Part shown: positions 6,724 through 11,887 of the stretch, one piece after another | Numbering within the stretch: position 1 is the stretch's first letter | Layout of the letters: each line of letters begins with the position of its first letter | Assembly: GCA_946615495.1 (NCBI GenBank) | Contig: CAMOHY010000045.1 | Coordinates: 1-11,887 of the forward strand | Origin: an uncultured Clostridia bacterium | Lineage (GTDB): Bacteria; Bacillota; Clostridia; Christensenellales; Aristaeellaceae | Direction: 5' to 3' | Length of the DNA stretch: 11,887 nt | The notes under the pieces: generated by a model | The model's input: only the letters and a program-made list of their open reading frames with translations | Told to the model about the DNA's origin: nothing | Database searches by the model: none | Program-made: the position numbers and the translations under genes

Positions 6724-8103
6724 ATGTCTTTATTTTTAACGATCCTGTGCGCGATCCTGTTCGGCAGCACCAGCCCGATTATGATTGTGCTTTCAGCGCT
6801 GTACATGGCGGGCGTATGGAGGCTGCTGCAAAAGTCCGGGCTCCAGGGCTGGTGGGCCCTGATTCCCGGCGCCAGGGAGTACCAGCTTTCCCGGTGCGCC
6901 GGACGCGAGCCGGAGGGCCGGATGTACAGCATGATAACGGTGTTGGATATCGTTTTGTCCGTAGTCCTCCAACTGATCTCCACCACATTATTTGATATAG
7001 AAATCACTTCCGCGGAAACGATAGCAATTCGGCTGATGTTCATCGCCATTGCCCTTGCCGCGTTGATTCTCGTCAAAATCGTTTACGCCATCCGGGTGTG
7101 GAGCGGCCTGATCGATGTGTACGGCTTGCGCAAGCGCTGGCTGTGGCTGTGCCTGACTAACTATACCCAATGGATTCCCGCGCTGCTTTGGGGCTTCCAT
7201 CCCAAGTATCAGCCCGAATGGAAGGTGGAGGACCTAAGGGCCGAAATGGCCCGCCTGGCCACCTCCGGCAGCGCCAAGGTGATGGACGAGGGCCTGACCG
7301 TGAACCTGAAGGAGCGCGCCGCCACAGAATTCTTCCAGAAGAAGACCCTGCTGCGGGATATTCACATGAGCATTCCCCAGGGCCATATGGTGCTGCTGCT
7401 GGGCGGCTCCGGCGCGGGCAAAACCACTTTCTTAAACGCCATCAACGGCTATGAAAAGGCCGACGCCGAGGTGATGCTCAACGGCAGCAACATGTACACC
7501 CAGTATAAAAAGATGCAGTACGAGGTAGGCTTCGTTCCGCAGTCCGAAATGATGCGGGGCAAGGACACCGTCATCAACACCCTGCTGGACGCCGCCAAGC
7601 TGAGACTGCCCAAGGATGTGTCCGCCAAGCTGCGCCGGGAGCGGGTGGATGAAGTGATGAACATTTTCGGCCTCCAGCCGGTGAAAAACAACCTGGTGGA
7701 AAAGCTTTCCGGCGGACAGAAAAAGCGCCTGTCCATTTCCATGGAATTCATCAGCAATCCTTCCCTGTTCATCCTGGACGAGCCGGACAGCGGCCTGGAC
7801 GGCGTCATGGCCAGGGAGCTGTTTGTGCAGCTGCGCAAGATTGCCGATACGGGCAAAATCATCATCGTCATCACCCATACGCCGGACCGGGTCATCGACC
7901 TGTTTGACGATGTGATCGTGCTGGCCAAGGACTCTGCCCGCACGGGACGGCTGGCCTTTTACGGCAGTATTGAGGATGCCAGGAAATTCTTCCAGCGGGA
8001 CACCATGGAGCAGATCGTCAAATCCGTCAACCGCAAGGAAGAGGGCGGCGACGGCCTGGCCGACGATTACGTGCTCAAGTATGCGGAGGTGCAGCATGGC
8101 TGA
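6724..8103 (+). CDS. ABCG-like ABC transporter ATPase with fused N-terminal membrane domain
   Basis: A 459-residue protein. Residues 1-160 form a membrane region with about three hydrophobic segments (3-32, 70-90, 101-128) and the motif GWWALIPGAREYQLSRC (42-58), which resembles the DUF5684-type 'G-W-x-A-L-I-P' membrane domain. A cytoplasmic linker leads into a complete nucleotide-binding domain: Walker A GGSGAGKTT (227-235), Q-loop Gln273, signature LSGGQKKR (328-335), Walker B LFILDEPD (348-355) and switch His385 in VITH. The spacing and the sequence LNAINGYEKADAEVMLNG resemble ABCG/ABC-2 exporters. ATPase and permease genes overlap by 8 bp, so they are surely translated together and form one exporter. 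A membrane domain fused to the N-terminus of the ATPase is unusual and may recruit or gate the permease. The substrate is unknown. Confidence 0.88.
   Translation: MSLFLTILCAILFGSTSPIMIVLSALYMAGVWRLLQKSGLQGWWALIPGAREYQLSRCAGREPEGRMYSMITVLDIVLSVVLQLISTTLFDIEITSAETIAIRLMFIAIALAALILVKIVYAIRVWSGLIDVYGLRKRWLWLCLTNYTQWIPALLWGFHPKYQPEWKVEDLRAEMARLATSGSAKVMDEGLTVNLKERAATEFFQKKTLLRDIHMSIPQGHMVLLLGGSGAGKTTFLNAINGYEKADAEVMLNGSNMYTQYKKMQYEVGFVPQSEMMRGKDTVINTLLDAAKLRLPKDVSAKLRRERVDEVMNIFGLQPVKNNLVEKLSGGQKKRLSISMEFISNPSLFILDEPDSGLDGVMARELFVQLRKIADTGKIIIVITHTPDRVIDLFDDVIVLAKDSARTGRLAFYGSIEDARKFFQRDTMEQIVKSVNRKEEGGDGLADDYVLKYAEVQHG
8085..8089 (+). promoter_or_regulatory. Ribosome binding site of the permease gene
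   Basis: GGAGG inside the end of the ATPase gene lies 6 bases before the ATG at 8096. It fixes the permease start at 8096 rather than at upstream in-frame starts such as 7970, which would add 42 residues of out-of-frame ATPase sequence. Confidence 0.82.
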
Positions 8104-9565
8104 ACTGAATTTGAATAATACCCCCCGGCAAATCGCCATCCGCCATCGGGGACGGGGCGCCCAGGTGTTTATCTATTTGGGCAAGCTGCTGCGTATGTTC
8201 ATTTACCAGAACGACTGGAAGGTGCTGCCCATGGCCGCGCTGATTGCGGGCCTGGTCAGCATGGTCACGCGGCTCAAGTGCTTTATCACCATGGAAGGCA
8301 CGCTGTTTGGGTCCTTCGCCATGGTGTGCGTGTGCGTTTGGAACGGCTGCTTCAACTCCATTCAGGTCATCTGCCGGGAGCGGGACGTCATCAAGCGGGA
8401 GCACCGCTCCGGCATGCACGTTTCCTCCTACATTTTCTCCCACATGCTGTATCAGGCGCTGCTGTGCCTGGCGCAGACGGTCATCACGCTGATTGTGTCC
8501 GCCTCAACGGGCGTAAACTATCCCTCGCAGGGGCTGTTGACGAAGTTTTTCATGCTGGAATTTGGCTTTTCCATGTTCCTGATTACCTTCGCCTCGGATA
8601 TGCTGTCCCTGTGGGTATCCACCCTGGCCCATAACACCACCACGGCCATGACCATTATGCCCTTCGTGCTGATTTTCCAGTTGGTGTTTTCCGGCGGTAT
8701 GCTGCCCCTGCCCGCATGGTCTAAGCCTTTGTCCAATTTTACCATTTCCAATCCGGGCCTGAAGGTCATCGCCGCCCAATCGGACACCAACAACCGTCCC
8801 TACGAAAGCATTTCCAGCATGATAAGCAAAATGCGGGATAATGAAATCGGCGGCTCGGTAACGGTGGGCCAGGTGCTGGATTTGCTGCAGGATACGGAAA
8901 ACGGCGCCATTGCTTCCCTGCGCGCCAAGGAATTGGGCCGGGTGTTTACCCTGGGCGAGCTTAAGGATATTCTGGAAAAATCCGCCACCTTCGACGCCTT
9001 TAAGCAGGAGCATATCCTGGAGGATTTCACGGTGGAGGATTTGCTTCGGATGATGCTGGAGGCGGAAAACCTGGAGGATGTGCGCAATTTTAACATTGGG
9101 ATCACATCCAGCTTTACGTTGGGCGATCTGCTTGAGAATATCCTCAATTCCGAGGACATGAAAACCATCACAGGTAAAAAGCTCGTCCAAATGACCACCA
9201 TAGACGACGTGCTGAAGGCCATCGACGCCAAGGGCCTGATGGAAACGTACGGCGACGTAGAGGTGGGCGGCACCATCACCGTGGGCGAAGCGGTGGACTT
9301 CCTGGCCGGCAACCCCGACGTGCAGGCCAAACGGGATACGGAAATCACGGTAAAAACCACGGTGGGCCAATTGCTGGACCTGGTGGGGGAAGAAAGGGTA
9401 AAAACCTTCCTGGAGCAAAAGGCCGCCGCCGCCAGCTATAACGCGGATTATGAAAATACCGAGGCAAACATAACCAAGTATTGGCTGAGCCTGGCCCTGT
9501 TCGCTTTCGTCTTCGCCGTGCTTGCGACAGTGACCCTGGAATTCATCGATAAGGACAAACGCTGA
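8096..9565 (+). CDS. ABC-2 type permease with seven-repeat extracytoplasmic insert
   Basis: A 489-residue permease partner of the ATPase just upstream. Membrane segments lie at about residues 43-58, 70-90, 111-137, 150-175, 184-204 and 463-483, the six-segment plan of ABC-2/ABCG half-transporters. The stretch VICRERDVIKREHRSGMHVSSYIFS (91-115, read in two parts) is the typical cytoplasmic coupling region with its E-R-x-x-x-x-R-E pattern. Between segments five and six is a soluble stretch of about 255 residues, far larger than the usual loop. It holds seven copies of a pattern like F-T-V/L-G-E/D-L-L-D-x-L, at residues 255, 284, 311, 340, 367, 394 and 421, spaced 27-29 residues. By analogy with ABCG proteins this loop faces outward. 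A substrate-capture or cell-wall-contact role is possible but unproven. The protein ends with a short basic tail, KDKR. Confidence 0.86.
   Translation: MAELNLNNTPRQIAIRHRGRGAQVFIYLGKLLRMFIYQNDWKVLPMAALIAGLVSMVTRLKCFITMEGTLFGSFAMVCVCVWNGCFNSIQVICRERDVIKREHRSGMHVSSYIFSHMLYQALLCLAQTVITLIVSASTGVNYPSQGLLTKFFMLEFGFSMFLITFASDMLSLWVSTLAHNTTTAMTIMPFVLIFQLVFSGGMLPLPAWSKPLSNFTISNPGLKVIAAQSDTNNRPYESISSMISKMRDNEIGGSVTVGQVLDLLQDTENGAIASLRAKELGRVFTLGELKDILEKSATFDAFKQEHILEDFTVEDLLRMMLEAENLEDVRNFNIGITSSFTLGDLLENILNSEDMKTITGKKLVQMTTIDDVLKAIDAKGLMETYGDVEVGGTITVGEAVDFLAGNPDVQAKRDTEITVKTTVGQLLDLVGEERVKTFLEQKAAAASYNADYENTEANITKYWLSLALFAFVFAVLATVTLEFIDKDKR
8858..9385 (+). repeat. Seven protein-level tandem repeats inside the permease
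   Basis: Seven units begin at residues 255, 284, 311, 340, 367, 394 and 421 of the permease: VTVGQVLDLL, FTLGELKDIL, FTVEDLLRMM, FTLGDLLENI, TTIDDVLKAI, ITVGEAVDFL and TTVGQLLDLV. Steps are 29, 27, 29, 27, 27 and 27 residues. The units are diverged at DNA level, so this is an old duplication kept by selection on the protein, not a recent DNA tandem repeat. The Thr followed by a hydrophobic-acidic-hydrophobic pattern suggests a helix N-cap in each unit. I do not recognise the repeat as a named family. Confidence 0.85.
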
Positions 9566-9877
9566 TTCGAGATGGATTTTTCTCTCCGGCAAAGCGGAAC
9601 GAAGAATGAACGAACCTGAGGCAGCCGCCGAAAGCGGATGGCTCTGTGTGCAGCGAGGCTTCGGGCGTGCCATTCAATTCTTGTGTTCGCGGTCTATAAC
9701 AGCATCGGCACAAAAAGCTGACGGACCTTATCAACAATTTACCGTAAGGCATAACGAAAAAAAGGACCCGGAGGGACGTTTTATACCCCTCCGGGTCCTC
9801 AAACTGTCGACAAACCCCAGAAAGTATGAAAGGGCCGCAGCAAAGCCGTCCTCTTTCTTTTAGGGGCCGTTTTTTTC
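9566..9877. other. Convergent intergenic region without genes
   Basis: This stretch separates the plus-strand ABC genes from the minus-strand redox operon. Open frames crossing it (for example 9606-9863 plus, 9543-9881 minus) have no ribosome site or recognisable domain. It holds the minus-strand terminator at 9757-9799 and a T-rich patch at 9577-9583 just after the permease gene that has no strong stem before it. No dedicated plus-strand terminator was found. Confidence 0.6.
9757..9799 (-). terminator. Intrinsic terminator of the redox operon
   Basis: A perfect 13-bp stem, AGGACCCGGAGGG (9763-9775) against CCCTCCGGGTCCT (9787-9799), with an 11-nt loop. On the minus strand the stem runs into seven T residues (A-run at 9757-9763 on the plus strand), the classic Rho-independent form. 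No T-run follows the stem on the plus strand. It lies about 80 bp past the end of the MarR-family gene, in the right orientation to end the four-gene operon. Confidence 0.88.
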
Positions 9878-10333
9878 TCAATTCAGTGTTTCAATCAGCT
9901 TGCGCAGAAGCTGGTAGAGCGTGAAGGCTTCCTCCTGGCTCATGGGAATGCAGCTGCCGATCTGGAAGGGCACATCCTTTACCGCTTGGCGCAGGTCCCA
10001 GCCCGCCTCCGTCACCGTTACCGTCACCACCCGCTCATCCTGCTTGGAGCGGCTGCGGGAAATGAACCCGGCCTCCTCCATCTTTTTCAGCAGCGGCGTC
10101 ATGGTGCCGTTATCCAGGTACAGCCTGCGGCACAGATCGCCCACCGTGGCGCTGCCGCTTTCCCACAGGGCCAGCAGCACAATGTATTGGGTGTAGGTAA
10201 TGCCGAAGGGCTTCAGGCACGGGGTATAATGGTTCACCACTTTCCGCGCCGCCGCGTACAGCGGGAAGCAAAGCTGGCTATCCAAATGCAGTTGGGGCAT
10301 GTCCTCCGCTGGGACATGGTTTTCTTCCGTCAT
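9878..10333 (-). CDS. ohrR: OhrR-type MarR-family peroxide-sensing regulator
   Basis: A 151-residue winged-helix repressor of the OhrR branch of MarR. The reactive cysteine is C22 in LDSQLCFPLYAA. The three tyrosines that hydrogen-bond it in Bacillus OhrR are present at matching offsets: Y26, Y36 and Y47 (+4, +14, +25). The DNA-binding domain covers about 47-110, with TVGDLCRRLYLDNGTMTPLLKKME read in two parts and the wing SRSRSKQDERVV. Another cysteine at C128 sits where two-Cys OhrR proteins such as that of Xanthomonas have their resolving cysteine. OhrR proteins leave their operator when C22 is oxidised by organic hydroperoxides. It is last in an operon with thioredoxin, its reductase and a glutathione peroxidase, so it probably controls them and itself. 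GAAAGGTG at 10341-10348 is the ribosome site. No operator was identified within the window. Confidence 0.87.
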   Translation of the reverse strand: MTEENHVPAEDMPQLHLDSQLCFPLYAAARKVVNHYTPCLKPFGITYTQYIVLLALWESGSATVGDLCRRLYLDNGTMTPLLKKMEEAGFISRSRSKQDERVVTVTVTEAGWDLRQAVKDVPFQIGSCIPMSQEEAFTLYQLLRKLIETLN

Positions 10334-10377
10334 GGCGCTTCACCTTTCATTTGCAGGACGCTGACCAAACGCGCCGC

Positions 10378-10692
10378 TTACAGATTGCCGTTTACCCATT
10401 CCAGAATCATGGGTTCGGGCTTAAAGCCGATGGACTGATCCACAAATTCGCCGTTCTTCATCATGACCAGGCAGGGAACGGAGTTCACCTTGTAGGCCAT
10501 GGCCAGTTCGGGCGCGTCGTCCACGTCCACATTGTAAAAATCCACCTTGCCCGCCAGCTTTTCGCTCACGCTTTCCACAACGGGCGCCAGCATACGGCAG
10601 GGGCCGCACCAGGTGGCGGAGAAATCCACCACTGCCGCCGCGCTCTTTTTCGCTTCGTTTTCAAACTGTTCCGCATTGATCTTCTTGACCAT
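10378..10692 (-). CDS. trxA: Thioredoxin
   Basis: A 104-residue cytoplasmic thioredoxin of normal length. The active site W28-C29-G30-P31-C32 sits after the strand AVVDFSATW, and the later motif DVDDAPELAMAYKVNSVP (55-73) ends in the conserved cis-Pro73. It reduces disulfides in partner proteins, here most likely the glutathione peroxidase encoded two genes upstream, and is re-reduced by the adjacent reductase. One oddity is Cys74 directly after the cis-proline, where Thr is usual. This residue lies close to the active-site cysteines in the fold. AGAGGAG upstream of the ATG is a good ribosome site. It lies 24 bp from the reductase gene and 44 bp from the regulator gene. The first gene of the operon is outside or at the window edge, so no promoter was seen here. 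Confidence 0.95.
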   Translation of the reverse strand: MVKKINAEQFENEAKKSAAAVVDFSATWCGPCRMLAPVVESVSEKLAGKVDFYNVDVDDAPELAMAYKVNSVPCLVMMKNGEFVDQSIGFKPEPMILEWVNGNL

Positions 10693-10716
10693 GTTTCTCT
10701 CTCCTCTATGATCGAT

Positions 10717-11583
10717 TTATCCGTTGGCGCGCTTCATTTTATCCAGATAAGCCACGGCGCTGAGGGCGGCCACGTTGCCCTCCCCCGCCGCCTTGATGTA
10801 CTGGTACGGGGCGCCCACGATGTCGCCGCAGGCGAACACGCCGGGGATGCTGGCCTCCATTTTACGGTTTACCGCCACATGGGCGCCCTCCACCTGAAGG
10901 CCCGGCACCAATTGGCCGGGTGCCACAGCTTCCCGAAGAATGAACACGCCGTCTACAGTATACCCGTTTTCAGCGGTTTTGACAACTCTCTCCCCCGCCT
11001 GATTCTCTATGCCGGTCACCCGCTCCCGAATGACCTGCACGCCGGAAGGCAGATGGGTGTCCTCCTTATAGGTGGGAAAATAGAGCACTTGGCTGCACAC
11101 CTCGGCCAGAAAGGCGGCCTCCGCCTCCTCGCGGGGGCTGTAGCCCACCACGGCGGCCCGCTTGCCCCGGTACAGGGGCGCGTCGCAGGTAGCGCAGTAG
11201 CTCACGCCGCGGCCCAGCAGCTCTTCCTCGCCGGGCAGCGGCTTGCCCTGCACTACGCCGGTAGCCAGGATGACGCTGGATGCCTCCAGCATTTCATCGC
11301 CGCTTTGCAAAGCAAAGTAATCGCCCATGGCATAAACGGCGTTGATTCGCTTTTCCGTGATTTCAATTCCCATTTCATCGATATGCCGCTGGAAGGCCGC
11401 GGCCAGGTCCGCCCCGGAAACGGCAGGAAAGCCCAGATAATTCTGGATTTCGTGGGCTTTTTGCAGCTTTTCCGTCAGGTTTTTGCTGCCCAGCAGCACC
11501 ACCTTTTTGTTCCGGATGGTGGCGGTGATGGCGGCGGACAGGCCCGCGGGGCCGGTGCCGATGATGGCGATATCGTAGCGCAT
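10717..11583 (-). CDS. trxB: Thioredoxin reductase-like flavoenzyme lacking NADPH motifs (FFTR-like)
   Basis: A 288-residue flavoprotein of the low-molecular-weight thioredoxin reductase fold. The FAD dinucleotide motif GTGPAG is at 9-14, the redox pair C130-A-T-C133-D follows ELLGRGVSY, and the C-terminal FAD motif is GVFACGDIVGAPYQYIKAAGEG (248-269, read in two parts). In standard enzymes the central domain has a GGGxSA NADPH motif and then HRRxxxR. Here these positions read VVGYSPREEAE (145-155) and YFPTYKE (168-174), so both are missing. The protein is also shorter than the usual 305-320 residues. Clostridial ferredoxin-dependent flavin thioredoxin reductases (FFTR) show this pattern, so the electron donor is probably ferredoxin rather than NADPH. 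It lies 24 bp before the thioredoxin gene. The ribosome site GGGGGAAG precedes the ATG at 11583. Confidence 0.9.
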   Translation of the reverse strand: MRYDIAIIGTGPAGLSAAITATIRNKKVVLLGSKNLTEKLQKAHEIQNYLGFPAVSGADLAAAFQRHIDEMGIEITEKRINAVYAMGDYFALQSGDEMLEASSVILATGVVQGKPLPGEEELLGRGVSYCATCDAPLYRGKRAAVVGYSPREEAEAAFLAEVCSQVLYFPTYKEDTHLPSGVQVIRERVTGIENQAGERVVKTAENGYTVDGVFILREAVAPGQLVPGLQVEGAHVAVNRKMEASIPGVFACGDIVGAPYQYIKAAGEGNVAALSAVAYLDKMKRANG

Positions 11584-11614
11584 GGACGCTTCCCCCTTTG
11601 CGTATCTTTGGAAA

Positions 11615-11887
11615 TTACAGCAGCTTCTCCACGCAGTCGGACACCTTCTTCATGTCCGCCGTGGGCTCGAAGCGGGCCACCACATTGCCCTGACGGTCCA
11701 CCACGAATTTGGTAAAGTTCCACTTGATATTGGGATTATTCTTGTAATCCTTATCAATACCCTTGAGCAGGCCGCTCATGGCCAGCGCCTTGGGGCCGTG
11801 GCCAAAGCCCTCGAAGCCCTTCTGGCTCTTTAAGTACTGGAACAGGGGCAGGGCGTTTTCGCCGTTCACGTCGCTCTTTTTCATCTG
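11615..11887 (-). CDS. Glutathione peroxidase family protein, C-terminal part (cut by window edge)
   Basis: The last 90 or so residues of a glutathione peroxidase-family enzyme. The tail motifs are clear: DVNGENALPLFQYLKSQKG, then IKWNFTKFVVDRQGNVVARF and EPTADMKKV. The Trp-Asn of KWNF are two of the catalytic tetrad residues. The catalytic Cys or Sec and the Gln lie beyond the window, so activity cannot be judged. The open frame continues past base 11887 (Gln codon before the first visible Met), and that Met is internal, not the start. Bacterial members usually take electrons from thioredoxin rather than glutathione, which fits the reductase and thioredoxin genes that follow 31 bp downstream. 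It is the first visible gene of the leftward redox operon. Confidence 0.9.
   Translation of the reverse strand, partial: QMKKSDVNGENALPLFQYLKSQKGFEGFGHGPKALAMSGLLKGIDKDYKNNPNIKWNFTKFVVDRQGNVVARFEPTADMKKVSDCVEKLL

Noticed and set aside
9763..9799. Terminator hairpin considered as a bidirectional terminator for the ABC genes too
   Set aside because: The plus-strand sequence after the stem (CAAACTGTCG) has no T-run, so only the minus-strand function is supported; the stem might still slow plus-strand transcription.
9543..9881. Minus-strand frame of 112 residues in the convergent intergenic region
   Set aside because: It runs through the operon terminator and into the permease gene, has no ribosome site and no domain.
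10351..11715. Plus-strand open frame of 454 residues over the redox operon
   Set aside because: It is antisense to thioredoxin, thioredoxin reductase and the peroxidase, whose motifs are unmistakable on the minus strand.

Overview
The window looks like a chromosomal segment of a GC-rich anaerobic Clostridia-type Firmicute. This is inferred from the purine-rich Shine-Dalgarno sites before most genes, a LytS-type kinase paired with a SARP-like regulator, a DUF1538/PII pair, and a thioredoxin reductase that lacks the NADPH motifs, as in clostridial ferredoxin-linked enzymes. No tRNA, rRNA, CRISPR array, insertion sequence or phage gene was seen. Species cannot be named from the sequence alone.

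Left and centre (346-9565, plus strand): eight genes in one direction with gaps of about 45 bp or less, and an 8-bp overlap between the last two. In order they are a PAP2-type lipid phosphatase, a duplicated DUF1538 membrane protein, a tandem P-II-like regulator, a 7-TM LytS-like histidine kinase, a REC-wHTH-BTAD response regulator, a BaxI_1-type membrane protein, an ABCG-like ATPase fused to an N-terminal membrane domain, and its ABC-2 permease. Six of the eight are membrane proteins, and the other two look like soluble regulators. The block reads as a membrane or ion homeostasis cluster with its own two-component system, although co-transcription is inferred from spacing only. The permease carries a large insert between its last two membrane segments, built from seven copies of a 27-29 residue repeat. 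This is the most unusual object in the window.

Right (9757-11887, minus strand): a compact thiol-redox operon running leftward, in the order glutathione peroxidase (cut by the window edge), thioredoxin reductase, thioredoxin, OhrR-type MarR regulator, then a strong intrinsic terminator at 9757-9799. Peroxidase, thioredoxin and reductase form an electron chain for peroxide reduction. The regulator has the Cys and Tyr residues of an organic-hydroperoxide sensor and probably controls the operon. The reductase lacks both NADPH-binding motifs, which suggests a different electron donor, probably ferredoxin.

The two blocks converge on a 312-bp gene-free stretch (9566-9877). The first 345 bp also hold no convincing gene.
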